64,000 nt of DNA, taken from contig JACYXH010000019.1 of assembly GCA_026745465.1 (NCBI GenBank), forward strand, positions 1,902,456 to 1,966,455. The letters are read 5' to 3'. The notes below the pieces were generated by a model. That model was not told the origin of the DNA. It worked only from the letters and a program-made list of their open reading frames with translations, and did not search any database. Of the stretch, positions 9,554 to 21,520 are shown piece by piece (the first letter of the stretch is position 1; each line of letters opens with the position of its first letter). The position numbers and the translations under genes were made by a program. Source of the stretch: Lota lota. Lineage: Eukaryota > Chordata > Actinopteri > Gadiformes > Lotidae.

Positions 9554-11044
9554 ATGAAACAAACAGTGATAATATATCTACTTCTCAGCACCGTGGGTAA
9601 GTAGATCTTCTCTTATTGACTTAGATTTTACCTCTACTCTCACTGCCTTTATAACATCTCTAACGTGTGTGTGTGTGCGCGCGCGTGTATGTTACAGTTT
9701 TGCGCCTCGTCTCACTCTCCGTGTCTCAGACCGTGGAGGTAGAGCCGCGGGACAATGTCACCTTGTCCTGTACCAATGTGTCCAGCTATCCAACACTGGC
9801 TTTCTGGATGAGGGCAGGTCATACATCCAAGCCCATTGTCATCTCATCTGTGTATGGAACTTCTTGCGAGTCAGGGAGATACAATGACGGTATCCAACAA
9901 AGTCGATTTGTAATGGAATGCAGTGTCTCTTTCATCAGTCTTACAATAATTAAAGTGAATTATTCCGATTCTGGTTGGTATTACTGCATTTTTTACAAAG
10001 GGGCGGATGTGGTTATTGTCAATTCAACATTGTTATTGGTTCATGGTAAGATTTCATTTTTCTATGATTATTACATTGTCGATAAACACACTTATATATT
10101 ATATATATATATATGAAATCTTTTTTTATGTATATTTTCATTTAAAGTGAGTGATTTTAAAGAAAACGGCACATTTCATGAAGAGGATGACACAAATTCT
10201 GAAAGTAAGAATCCTTTTTAAATTATTTGTCATTTTGTATAGAGTTGGATTAAACAAGTTGAATAAAAACCTGCAGAAAAAAAGTTTTGCAAACTGTAAA
10301 GAAAAAAATATATACATATAGGCCTAAACCATTTAATCTAATTAATTTCCAATTAAGGCAAAACTAATTAAGAATAAAATTAACTGTACTAAATTTCAGT
10401 TCTACTTGGTTTATGAGATAATATTGGTTCAAATGTGGATCACAGATTTTCATAAGCTTTATCCTCCCAGAAACCCAGCCAGTAAACTGTGATGGAAATT
10501 GGATCATGGTGGGAGGAATCTTTGGTTCTGTGATCATTATCCTCATCATTGTCAGACTAGTTTTTAAAATAACACAGCAAAGAAAACTTCAGAAAGGTCA
10601 GCCAAGTCTTTCTTGCAGAAATAAGTTCCACCACATTGTACCCTTGTTTAAATTGAGGATCCAGATCAAAAGTATTAATTCTCTTTTTCTTAATTATTCT
10701 TTAGATACTAATAATCAACCTCAGCTGCAGGAAAGCCAGGTAAATCGAGTTTAACACATTTCTATACACTTTATATTTTTAAATAGAAACGACATTACTT
10801 TCATTGCCATCTGTGAGGGTAATCCCAATGTAGTTTGAGTATTCTATTGTAAAATGTATAGTGTCAAATTAGATTACAAAGAAATTCTATATATCATAAA
10901 TATAAACATTTATTTGCCCAGGATCAGGAGTCCGACCCAGCTGAAATATGTTACTCGATGTTGAGTTTCCGTCAGAAGAACAGAAGAGGTGGGCCCAGAT
11001 CTAAGAACCTAGAAACGGCCGTTGTGTACACCGCAACCAGATAG
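9554..11044 (+). CDS. Single-IgV type I membrane receptor with ITIM (fish immune-type receptor)
   Basis: Six coding exons join in frame: 9554-9596, 9698-10045, 10148-10204, 10471-10596, 10705-10739 and 10922-11044, giving 243 residues. Exon 1 encodes a signal peptide (MKQTVIIYLLLSTV). Exon 2 is a V-set Ig domain with Cys39, Trp51 and Cys111 in DSGWYYC, plus an extra Cys pair (71, 89) and NxS/T glycosylation sites. Exon 4 encodes the transmembrane helix (about 161-182). The cytoplasmic tail has ICYSML (Tyr214), a canonical ITIM, and a second tyrosine in AVVYTATR (Tyr239) that is not a strict ITSM. The ITIM implies SHP-type phosphatase recruitment and an inhibitory role in leukocytes; ligand unknown. 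It resembles the NITR-like/orphan IgV families of fish; I cannot assign a named orthologue. All introns are GT-AG and short. Confidence 0.85.
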
Positions 11045-13933
11045 ACTTTTGGAAAAGAGCAATTTCTCAATCTTATCCAAATGTTAACTCTTTTTTACAA
11101 GACATTGAATTACATTGCACTAAAGTCATTAAGAAACAAAAAAGCTTGTAAATATATCTAAAAATATAATATTTTGTTAATTACAATATGCATAGTTTGT
11201 CGTTTATATATTTTTCTAGTACACCGGCACGTTTTGTATGAAATGTATTGATTTTTCAATATCAAAAACATTTAACAGTTAATGCTCCCGATGAATAATT
11301 ACGGTATATCATTTCTTTTTATAAACCAATGAATTCTTTAACAAAACAAAACTCATTGTGCAAGTTCAATTTAAGACAATGCTGCATTTAGGTTTTGTTT
11401 CCTCATATTAAAATGTAAAAAAATGCAGTCATAAAAAGTTTGATAAAATTAGGCAATAAAAGAAAAACATGTTTTATTGGCAGTTCATTTTACAAAATGT
11501 TGACGCAATTGAGAAGACACATTCCAGGTTCTCAAAAGATCTAGAAAATAAGTAGGCCTACTTGTTAGTACTGTTCTGTTAATGTTTCAAGGTATAGACA
11601 CATGACCATTTTTATATTGCCAATCTTTTGACCAACTTACGTGACATCTGCATCAGTGTGAGTCCAGGCTATAATATGGTATATGCATCAGCGAATATGA
11701 TCAATATAAAATCCTGACACCAATATTTAGGATTGGCAAGTCAATCTGCACTAGCCATTTCTTTGTCAGTGTCCATTTTATAGGGTCGTATTTTATAAGG
11801 ATTAAAAATAAAGCTATAAATGTACATTAGCCTAAGCACCGTTAATGGAGTTTAATAAGAGGAATGCCATTGTGACCATCTCACCGCAGTCATAACTTAT
11901 TTTAAGAAAGTGTTTAAATAAGTAAAATAAATTGTCAATTTAAGTCCAATTCAAAATTGCCCTCAAAAAGGGCAGGAAACTGATAGTGATGGCGACAGTG
12001 AAAGGTTACCCAGTGCACTTCTAACATCCACCATTTAACTGTGGTCCAAACACATAAAAAAAAAAAGAGATCCAAACACCTGGTCACCACCATGACAAAT
12101 ATCTTTTATTTTTCCATTCTCAGGTTGGGGCTGTTGCCTGCCCTGTTAACACCCATTCAATTCCGTTTCATAAAGTGTAAGACAAATGTGTCGCATCAAT
12201 GCTTACCCAGCAGGTAAGCAACACAGCCAAGCAATTATGCATGCAACAGCAAGCCATTACCTTCTAGAGGGAGTCATCTGGAATGCAAAACATGTGCAGT
12301 GTTGGTGTCCGGTTCTCCTTTAAAACAAGTCACCATGAAACCCTTTAGCACTCATTACCTGTATCCTCGGGTTCTTGCATGTACTCACCTGTTGTTAAAA
12401 GGCAGAGCTCCACCACCGTCCCCCACAGGTATGCGGTATAAAATAAAATAAATACTAGGACGCCCTACGAACTTGAGTATAGCCGGACTAGGGTCACTTC
12501 CAAGCCCCTTTATGATCCACTTGAGTGACACGGAGGATGACGAAAAGGCAATGTGGACACGGGGTTAGCAGTTAGCCGTTTGTGCTCGAGTCTGCTCACT
12601 GCCGGCAAAAAAAGAGGCCCCATTCTACCATCAAGTGTGACGTTTAAAAGCCATCCGTTTTTTTTTTGAGCGACATCACACGTGAGACTAACCACCCAGA
12701 TGTATGAGGGATAGATCAGCCTACCAGGATTACCCAGTGGACTGTACCAACTGGTTATGCTGATCTACCCACCAAACATCTGGGCATGGACAAGCCCACG
12801 TGTGAAGTCACTCACTATAGGGTATATTTGGCCTCGAAATGGCTGACCAACGTCATACCTGGCGGTCGAAAAGGGACCCTTTAAGGGGACAGATAGTCGG
12901 TATACAGGATTTAATGGCGATGACATTTTATGCAGGGAGCGACGTTAGTCGACGAAAGTCTTTTATAAAGAGTCGTGCGACTGAAGTATCAAGAACATCG
13001 GGATCACGGTATGAGGCCTTTATTGAAAATCATTTCCGACAGAGAAGGCGACATTTTTTTTTTTTTTATCGCATTGCGGTATTTTCTTTACTGACGATAT
13101 TTAAGTCATAGCAGATGTTTACCAAGCTATTATACGCCGTTAGAACGGGAAGGCCAAGAAGATGTAACCAGTGCGTACGTTTGATACCAAATAGAACCTT
13201 CAAAACAAATGACGCTTTTAAAAGCTTCCCATGGCACACACAATATTATAACACTAAATAACGTAATTTTTACAAAATAAAAAAACGACCTATAGCCATA
13301 GACTGTTAAAACGACTACAGCACAGTGACAAAGATAAAAACGAGTTTAGAAAATGAAAACTGCTCCAGAATGTATGGATTAGAAATACAAATAAAATAAA
13401 ATTCAAAAAGGAGACGAGGACGACGGTCCCTCCTGAGAGCGGGGAACAAAACGCGCTCCGCCGTCGCCGGGGAAACGAGGAGCGCCGAGAGCATCTGGCG
13501 AGCGGAACGATCCTGTGGGATAGAGCAAAAATATAGAAAACATCAACATCACGGTCTGCAACTTGAGACAACGGGCACTTGGGGGCGTACTTTTAAAAGA
13601 ATATATTTAGTATTGGTGTTTTCACTATTGAATCGAGTGCGGTGTCCTCCTCCACAGAGAAGATACAAAAAAAATATATAGGACTCCTGTAGTTTACTAT
13701 TTCCCACATTCGATTTAGATGAGGATGTTCTTATATTTTTTTAAGGATTTATGCCCAACTCAGGGATGTGGCACATCCCAGTGAAACCTTTCCTTCCTTA
13801 CAAGGTCCTCCCAACAAGAGGATTTTAATAGGCCTCCCTGCGAGACCTATGGACTTGATATGATTATGATTAGCGTGGCGCGCATGTTGTCCTCACCTTG
13901 ACGTGCATGCTGGGGGGGCGTGGGGGGAGGGGG
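11045..13933. other. 3' flank of IgV gene and 3' UTR side of rbm4 copy A
   Basis: No further gene is supported. The first part is the AT-rich 3' UTR of the IgV gene, with possible AATAAA signals (for example near 11454). The last several hundred bases before 13934 are the probable 3' UTR of the minus-strand rbm4 gene. Two related blocks, cacccagatgtatga near 12694 and cacccagatgtatga near 21958, show a short shared repeat of unknown type. Confidence 0.5.
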
Positions 13934-14698
13934 CTAATAAGCGTAGCGTGCTGGTGGTGGCGGAGGCAACCGCTCAGCGTAGGGGTCCCGGGGGCGGTGC
14001 ACCACCCCGTACGGCGGCGGCGGCGGCCTAGAGGGAGAGAGGCGGGAGCGCTCGTAGCCGTAGCCGTTACCGGCAGGGGGCATGGGGAGGGGCGGCGCCC
14101 GGCGGAGGGGGCTGCGGTCTCGGGCGAAGTACGAGGAAGGCGGCGGGGGCAGGGCGCGGCGATCGTACGGGTCGAGTGGCGCGGCGAGGATGCGCTCGCG
14201 GGCGGCGATCGAGGGAGGGGGGGGGGGGGACGGGGCCGGGGCGGTGGTCGTCGTAGGCGGCCGGCATGCCGTAAGGGCGGGCGCGGTACTTCTCGTAGTA
14301 GTCGACCACGCCGTAGGCTTCGCGCTCACGCTCATAGGGGCGCTCGGCATACACCGCTCGCCTGGGCGGAGGGGGCGGGGGAGGAGGCGTGGGGTAGCCG
14401 GGGGGCATGTGGTGGTGGGGGGGGTGGTGGTGGCCCCTCATGTAGCCGGGCGGCGGTGGGGGGGGTTCGTGTCGGTCGCCCGGATACCCGGGGGGCGGCC
14501 AGTAGCCTCCGTCCTGGGGTGGGGGCGGGTAGTCATCGTGTTCCTCGTGCCGTGGCCGGCTCTTTGAGATCTGCACGTGTATGCGTTTACCTGGGGACGG
14601 ACAGGGTGGTGATTAGGAGGATAAATCGGCAAGGAATGCAGGTCATCGGCAATGACCTTTACCAGTTTTTACTGGATAGCATTGATTAAGACTCCATT

Positions 14699-14784
<86 letters not shown>

Positions 14785-15223
14785 CTACTTTGTAACATTC
14801 ATGTCCCCCCTTACCTTGAAACTCTGTGTTGTCCAGACCCTTAATGGCATCCATGGCCTCCTCTGAGTTGCACATGTGCACGAATGCAAAGTTTTTTACG
14901 ACGGCGCACTCCGACACGCTGCCGTACTCCTCGAAGAGTGCGCGGAGTTCGCCGTCGTCGCCCTTGTCCACGTTGGCCACGTGCAGTTTCACGGCGCCCT
15001 GGTTCTTGCCGTGACTCGCCTCCACGTTGATCTGGGAGCCGTGGAGCTTGTGCAGGTGCAGGGTCTTGATGGCTTTGGTGGCGGCCTTGCGGTCGTCCAT
15101 GTGGACAAAAGCGAAGTTCTTGATGATGGAGCACTCGGTGACGGTGCCGTGCTCTTTGAAGAGGGCCTCTATCTCCTCCTGGTCCGCCTCCCGTGGGAGG
15201 TTGCCCACGAATATCTTCACCAT
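13934..15223 (-). CDS. rbm4: RBM4/Lark-family RNA-binding protein, copy A (frameshift in exon 2)
   Basis: Two coding exons run on the minus strand: 15223-14815 and 14590-13934, with a GT-AG intron. Exon 1 encodes two RRMs (about residues 2-70 and 78-137) with RNP motifs [14 protein letters not shown] and [14 protein letters not shown]. Exon 2 encodes KRIHVQIS followed by a Pro/Tyr/Arg-rich tail with [22 protein letters not shown] and [11 protein letters not shown], ending RYAY. RBM4 proteins regulate alternative splicing and translation. The CCHC zinc knuckle that follows RRM2 in mammalian RBM4 is not present. The summed exon length is 1066 nt, one more than a multiple of three. The frame breaks at the 13-G run 14217-14229, and restoring the frame there joins the conserved tail. 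A homopolymer consensus error is likelier than a true null, but the sequence as given is frameshifted. Confidence 0.88.
14702..14782. repeat. (CA)n microsatellite in rbm4 copy A intron
   Basis: About 40 CA dinucleotides without interruption, lying some 30 bp inside the intron from the exon 1 donor. Confidence 0.98.
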
Positions 15224-16790
15224 TCTACTTACGGATCTGTTTCAAGAATGTCAATATGGGTCAATTGTATGTGTCAAGTCCTTGGTGTATTACCAGACAA
15301 AGTAATGAGAGCTGGTTATTATTTGCAGTGATTATAGTGATTATTTGCAGTGATTATTTGATTTCTCATATTCTCCCATCTTTTTTACAAGCCTGCTAGA
15401 CAACATCTCATGGAAACAAGAATATGTGATGGTGATACAACCCTCAGCAACACATGCACTAGTTTGCCTCGTGCCATCTACAGCACTAGGCTATGTTAGC
15501 TACACTTACGTCATATTCAGTCATAACCAAATAATATTAAACATTTACGCATACGCAACAAGTGTTAATGCTTTGGAAATACATTTGCTTTACATTAACC
15601 AATATACACAGTGCACCGCGGACGAAAGAATCAATTTCTGATGAAACAGCGCCTAATGCTAAGTAGCTAGCTAGGCCATACTATCAACAAAGCCCCACAA
15701 TCCATCCACGGTTAATACCGACGTCCATTGCCTAATAAAACTACAAATACTTTCATTTTATATTACCAAGTTGTTTTAAAGTTGACATCATGTATAATTG
15801 ATCGATTAACAATATAATACGTAATTTGAATACCTTTTAACAGGGCGCCGGTAGCCTCAATGAATGGCGTTCAACCTTTCCTCAGACTGTCAGAAGCTTC
15901 TTCTTCTGCTTTTGTTTTTGTGGTGAAAGGCACCTATCTTATTGGCGTATTACTGCCACCTAAAGGCCTGGAGTGTGGATCATCAACTTGACAGGACACT
16001 TAAACAAATAATGGAAAAAATATAATAAAAATAAAAGTGATTATATGTTCATACTTTTTCCCACTGACTTTCCTAAATGACCCTATACAATTGCTATAAT
16101 TTGCTTGACTTAATTATGCAAACATTTTACCTCGTTCTGTTGACAGCTTCTACATTGCAGCAATGCGTGCTCACTGTCTCTGTTTCATTGCAGTGTATGC
16201 AAGTTCCTGTTGTGTGTTTCCAGTTGTATGTAGTCTGTGATTGATGTATGTCCTATCCGGGTTATAATATTTTATTATGTACTATTCCTGGCCCCATTCT
16301 TTTCAACGCCCACATGATTTTGAATTCTATATAGATGTTTTGTCTGTTTCACTGGTATGGTCCCAATACTCTTGCCAGATATGGTTTGGTCAGAAGCTCC
16401 GCCCCCCTGGCCGTGAAATGTTATCCGTTTTTAACAAAGTTATTCATTTATGGTTTATGGAGGGAGCAAGCGTTGTCCTCCCACTCTTCCTCGATAAACT
16501 TCCCATACAATTATGTATTGGAATGTAAGTAAAACGGTACTATTTAACCGTCTGTGTCTGTTGTGGATCCAAACAGTATTTGAGTAGAACACACAAAAAG
16601 CATACAGTGATGTTCATTTCACGTGCTTCAAAAGTTATTCCCTGTTGTTGATGTCACCGCGGGCAAAACCGATGCCGCTATTAACTTCACGTTACATCAT
16701 TCTGGGAAGTACCATCCCGCCCCCATGATGAGCGCGAGGGAGTGAGTTCAATAAAAGGGGAGGGTTTTTCTTGGCTTTCTACGCTTTGTT
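15224..16790. other. Intergenic: upstream of rbm4 copy A and of tifa
   Basis: This holds the 5' region of minus-strand rbm4 copy A, probably with an untranslated first exon that I cannot place, and the upstream region of plus-strand tifa. The two genes are divergent. I see no other coding sequence. Confidence 0.5.
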
Positions 16791-16919
16791 AGAAAAACAA
16801 CAGTTAGAATTGTGCCTCAAAATCATCACGAACATGTTTGCCTGGCAGTGGATGTCGTAGAAAGTTCCTTGGAGTCTTTGACCCTTCTAAAGTTGAAGAC
16901 ACGGCCATTTCACGTGAAG
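16745..16919 (+). promoter_or_regulatory. Probable tifa promoter and untranslated first exon
   Basis: An AATAAAAGG stretch near 16750 could serve as a TATA-like element. About 150 bp later a good splice donor (GAAG|gtaggc at 16919/16920) has no long frame before it, as expected for a 5' UTR exon. The matching acceptor is at 17707/17708 (cattgcag), 62 bp before the tifa ATG. Inferred from splice signals only. Confidence 0.45.
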
Positions 16920-17769
16920 GTAGGCACTTACAGATGTTTCAAAGTGACGCACAGAGCCATTTAGAAAGTCGATGCCTTTTCTTTGAGTAGGCATATGAGG
17001 ATGAGTGGGATAGTAGTGAGCCTATTCATACGCTTGAATTAATGCAATTCATAGGCCTACATCAACTCGATTTTGGTTTTCATAAAAGTATATTGTTTTG
17101 TTTAGTGTCTCTGTGTCTCTCTCTAATATTCTTTCACTTTTGGTATCTTAAAGGGAATTTAAAAATGTGTCAATAGCAATATTTTCTTAAATAGGGTAAT
17201 TCTTAAAAGAGATTCCACAATAAAATAAATTCCATATTTAGGATTGGATAGCAATATCGTATCATTATATATTGTTTGTAAAATTAAACAAAAACATGAG
17301 CTGTGTGATATGGTCGACATTTTTCAATAAAGAGAACAGACCTCAGTTGCCTTTCTGAAGTTTGTGTTGCAATAATAATTGTGCAACACAAACAAAATGA
17401 CAATGTGGTTATCTTCACTGGTTCTGGGAACACATCATAGATTTCACATCCTTTTGGCTGTTCTTACACAAATGTTTTACAGACAGAGACTTCTATGAGT
17501 TTAAAGCAATACTTTTTAAAGGATAAGCACTGGATTAATATTATAACACATAATGTCAATGTATCCATTGCTGTCATTATGGAGCAGTGGTCACTAGTTA
17601 CTATTAAGTAATCGAACACACGCTTTTATCCGAAGCAACAGTGGAGTTTGGGTTTGTAAACCCAATCATTGTTAACTTGTTCCTCGTTATTCTGTATTGC
17701 ATTGCAGACACTCACCGCCTTACCATCCAACAGCGCGACAGTATCCCAAATCCGTTGCCCAAATCCGTC

Positions 17770-18501
17770 ATGGATGTCTCCCAGACCATGGAGACCGAGG
17801 AGGACCAGTTCACCTGCCTCTACATCAGCTTCTACCACCCACAGCAAGGCGCGCAGGGCATGTTCCGCCTGCTGCCCCTGGGCCCAGGCGCTGGGAGCCA
17901 CGTCCACCCAGCCGACGAGCCCCTGAGGTTCGGCCGCGACCGGCAGGCCTGTACCTTCGCCCTGGCCGACCCCCGCGTCTCCCGCAAGCAGCTATCCGTC
18001 CAAGCCTTCCGGACTCCCCGGAGCCCCTACCTCCAGTTCACCGTGCAGAGCCTGAGCCAGCGGGGGCGAGTGTTGGTCAACGGCGTCTCCCTGGTCTACC
18101 TGGAGAGGGTGGACCTCGGGGCCACGGCCCTGGTGAAGTTTGGCGACTACGAGATGCTGATCCGAGTGGAGCAGGGCGAGGCCATGGCCAGCTTTGAAGT
18201 GCTGTTTGACGTACTTGAGGCCCGGCCGTCGAGGGTGGAGGCGGAGGCAGTACCCAGCATCGCTCCCGTCATGGAGACGGGTTGGTCGGACAGACCAGCA
18301 GACCTGAGGAGCCAGGAACACCTGGGGAGCCAGGGACCCATGGAGAGACAGGGACCCATGGAGAGACAGGGACCCATGGAGAGACAGGGACTCATGGAGA
18401 GACAGGAACCCATAGAGACACAGGAACCCATAGAGAGACAGGGACCCATAGAGAGACAGGGACCCATGGAGTTGGATGAGACCCTTCTGTATCTGATGTG
18501 A
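17770..18501 (+). CDS. tifa: TIFA, TRAF-interacting FHA-domain adaptor
   Basis: One uninterrupted 243-residue coding exon. The ATG at 17770 is chosen because it puts Thr9 in the context METEED, matching the phospho-Thr9 of mammalian TIFA. The FHA domain covers about residues 15-150: FGRDRQ, then VSRKQLS, then a late FGDYEMLI strand. In mammals ALPK1, triggered by ADP-heptose, phosphorylates Thr9; TIFA then oligomerises through FHA-pThr9 contacts and recruits TRAF6 to activate NF-kB. The last residues PMELDE (232-237) fit the TRAF6 motif PxExx(acidic) at the place of the mammalian site. Between FHA and C-terminus is an 18-bp minisatellite that makes this protein longer than the roughly 184-residue human one. 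The GC-rich coding sequence stands out from its AT-rich flanks. Confidence 0.92.
   Translation: MDVSQTMETEEDQFTCLYISFYHPQQGAQGMFRLLPLGPGAGSHVHPADEPLRFGRDRQACTFALADPRVSRKQLSVQAFRTPRSPYLQFTVQSLSQRGRVLVNGVSLVYLERVDLGATALVKFGDYEMLIRVEQGEAMASFEVLFDVLEARPSRVEAEAVPSIAPVMETGWSDRPADLRSQEHLGSQGPMERQGPMERQGPMERQGLMERQEPIETQEPIERQGPIERQGPMELDETLLYLM
18331..18471 (+). repeat. 18-bp coding minisatellite in tifa
   Basis: About 7.8 copies of an 18-bp unit encode (Q)GPMER hexapeptides. In order, the units read GPMERQ three times, GLMERQ, EPIETQ, EPIERQ, GPIERQ and then GPMEL. Being a multiple of three, copy-number change would not break the frame. One variant unit reads PIETQE (residues 214-219), which also fits the TRAF6-binding consensus. 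Confidence 0.95.
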
Positions 18502-19349
18502 TCAAAAAGCTCTTCTGCTGGTCTTCTATCCGCAACACCCTGTTACATGATTGTATGGAAATTCGTGTCCACACATATTATTATATCAATTTGTGATCTA
18601 TTTGTATATCATTGTGTGTCACGTTAAAGCCAATTGAATATTGAGTCAATGAGACTAAAGTTTAGCCGTTAAACTGAAAAGTTACAACCGATATAGGAAT
18701 GTAGTAAAAATATATATTTGGGAATTGGGGAAGCTGTATTTGAATTTGTTTTGTACAACTTATCCACATTTAAGTATTTACTTTCACTTTTGTTGTTTAT
18801 TTAATTAATCTATAAAGAAAAAAATCATTGTTGATGATTGAAAAACCAGTTCGCTGTGGATCTTTTTTTTTTATTATAAAGATAAGGCTAACGCAGGTTA
18901 AGTATTCATTTCAAGGAACAGGTTTTTCCAGAAGTCGTTGCCATTTATAAAATAACTCAAGTCTACTCAAGTTACACAAAGCATAATAACTCAAGTTATA
19001 CAGATAAGCTCTGCTTGTTCCACTCTGCTTCAGCTCAATCAAGGGATCCTAAATAAAGTAATGATTAAGAACAAATGCATAGGTATGAGCCTTAAAGGGT
19101 AAGTAAACCCCAGCACGAAAACATCCGCCCAGGAGATACAAAAATGTGATCTGAGGCGCAAAAAAACACCACATTTGGGTTTCATAGATGCGGTTGCGAG
19201 GGGCGTGGTCAAACGTCTGAACGCAGGTCACTCACGCTTGAGCTAGAGTTAGTAGCCATTCAACAATCGCGTTTTGAAGAGAATCTCCCCCCGCTTAACA
19301 TAACAAAGTTAACACTTTAACCCGTACACGCCTTTGTGTTCATGAGGCT

Positions 19350-19735
19350 CGATGCACTGCTCAAGGGGATTGGAAGCTCCAGTACATCCAGAACAGCGCT
19401 GCGAGAATCCTGATAATAGTGCAGAAGCATCACCACACACCCACCATGGTTTCCTTGCGCTGACCCCTCTTCTCCCACATAATCAACTTCAAAACCATCC
19501 TTACTTACAAATACATCCACGGAAACGCGCCTACATACCTTACATAATTGCTCCCCCCCCCCCCCCAGGCTGTCTTGCAGTAGCCTGCTCCTTCACACGC
19601 ACACAAGAAGGCTCCGCTCAATGGAAGACCAGGCGTTCTGCTCCGCTGCCCCCCGTGTCTTGAACGCCACCATAGACCACCTAAGGGCTCCCAAGACCCT
19701 GGCCTCTTATAAAACAGGCCTTTGAAAAAAAGAAT
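19350..19735 (+). mobile_element. LINE reverse-transcriptase 3' remnant
   Basis: Broken plus-strand frames give pieces typical of the C-terminal part of fish non-LTR retrotransposon RT: WKLQYIQNSAARIL, TYKYIHGNAPTYLT, and RLRSMEDQAFCSAAPRV followed by DHLRAPKTLASYKTGL. Stops, frameshifts and a C-run at 19552-19566 show it is dead. I cannot decide between the Rex/L2/CR1 lineages by eye. Confidence 0.7.
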
Positions 19736-20939
19736 TTTCAGCGTGACAACAGTATAAACTGCAGTTCTCATGTGTAGGATCACACTGCCTTTCTTTCTTT
19801 GGAGATGGCTTTTCCTGTTAAAGAATGCAGAAAACAAGTAGTATTTGCTATATGAGCTGACGGGAGTGTCGGCCAACATGAATTGAGGATCCCAATACTC
19901 CCATACTATGAGTGTGGTCTATCTAATAGCAGTAGCAGACACTCAAGCATGGAACCTGTGAATGGGTTGCTGTATGTCTTGAAATGTTCTCTGGTTTGGC
20001 CATTGTTGTCCAACTTGATGCAGATACCAGCAGGTTATTGGCTCAAAATAGTCAACATTGTTCACATTCCGTTAAAGGGACAGCTGCCTTATTGGGAAAT
20101 TCCAGCCCAAAAACTTCCCGGACTTTTTCTTCTTTCTTTTTTTTTTTTTTACAGAAAAGCAATGAACTAGTTGAAATTGTGAAGTGAAAGTAAGTTAAAT
20201 ATTGCTGGTTGACTTTGACCTCCGAATAAATGTCGATTTGACTTGATTTGTACCGTACCGTTGAGCAGTTTAATAATTTCAAACTTAAACCTCACATGGC
20301 CTATAGCTTTAGTCTATATAGACCTACGATATGATTGTCTGTGGAAGGAATGATGCTAAAAATAAATCAGGATGTAGTCATCAGTTAATGAGTCAGAGTC
20401 CGAGTTTGCTGACAACACAAAATGTTAGTGTATTTGTGTGTGTGGGAAGGTGGTGGCAACGCAGATATCTGGTCATAAACGTTATCTTCCTGTGATATCT
20501 TGCTATTAAATATGGAAGAGCCAACCATTAGCTCAATGGTGTTGTAAATACCTGAGTTTCCCTCGGTAAGCGAAAGGGAGGTTATTTGCCAGTGACCTAC
20601 ATTAACAACTTTAATTTCCATGCAGAGGTAGTGACATGTAATCTATGAACAAAATTGTTAAATTAACTGAAATTCCTTAAAGCGTTTAAATAAATAAAAA
20701 TTCTGCAGCATGATAGTCAAACTTATTCGTCTGGATTTTAATCTAGTTTTTTTATTTGGTGATTACAATAATTTAAGACACCGAGACAAGGTCTGGATGA
20801 CAATAAACATTTTATTAAATCAAGGATAAAACTGGTATTTTGTTTTCATACGATAAGTAAATCATAATTCTACCACATTCACTACAGTAGTTTCGGGTCA
20901 AGATAACATTTGGCTTGCTTCTTCCTCAACAAGATGACA

Positions 20940-21520
20940 CTTCATTTGCATCATCACTAGGTTGAGTGGGTGGCCAGTTTCAAGTTCCTGGAAATCCACA
21001 AATCTTGAGGACATGACCTGGGTCCTGAATGCCTCCTGCTTGGTCAAGGCCCAGCAGCGCCTCTTATCTGAGGAGCCAGAGCCACAAGTCTGGTACTCTC
21101 GCTGCACAGGGCCAGACAGGAAAGAGGTGCAGCAGTCACAGCGGCTCAGTGGCTCGTCTGCTCCCCAAACCCAAACCTCAGACATCCACTCGGGCCGTCT
21201 CCGCAAACTAGCCTCTAACATCTAGACACCCCAGTTCTCCACTGTCCCCCGCAGGCAGGCTCAGAACCATACGCATCCGCACCAACAGGCTGGGCCCCAG
21301 CTTGTTCCCCAGAGCAGTGGACAAGCTGCTGAACACATCCCCTCCCAAACTACCCTGTCTTAGGGTGCAAAATATAGAACTGCTGCTAATGCAATAACTG
21401 TCACTTTTCACGTTGATTGTTTTTTCTGACTATTGGTATTTATAATATTTCACATGTATTTTTTTCTTTTCCTGGCAAGTAGAGTTGTTGCCCAACTAAA
21501 TTACGTTATTATCTTATCTT
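20940..21520 (+). mobile_element. LINE (L2-like) remnant with 3' tail
   Basis: The plus strand encodes NLEDMTWVLNASCLVKAQQR, a segment common in fish L2-type RT just before the RRLRKAG block. It is then scrambled, and later text resembles the 3' UTR of such elements (ctgctgctaatgcaataactg, then a T-rich tail). No intact frame remains. Confidence 0.65.

Noticed and set aside
13898-14689. 263-residue Gly/Arg-rich frame on the plus strand
   Set aside because: It is the antisense of the Pro-rich rbm4 copy A exon; composition explains the lack of stops.
17697-18197. 166-residue frame overlapping tifa in another frame
   Set aside because: Shadow of the GC-rich tifa exon; the FHA motifs and Thr9 context lie in the tifa frame.
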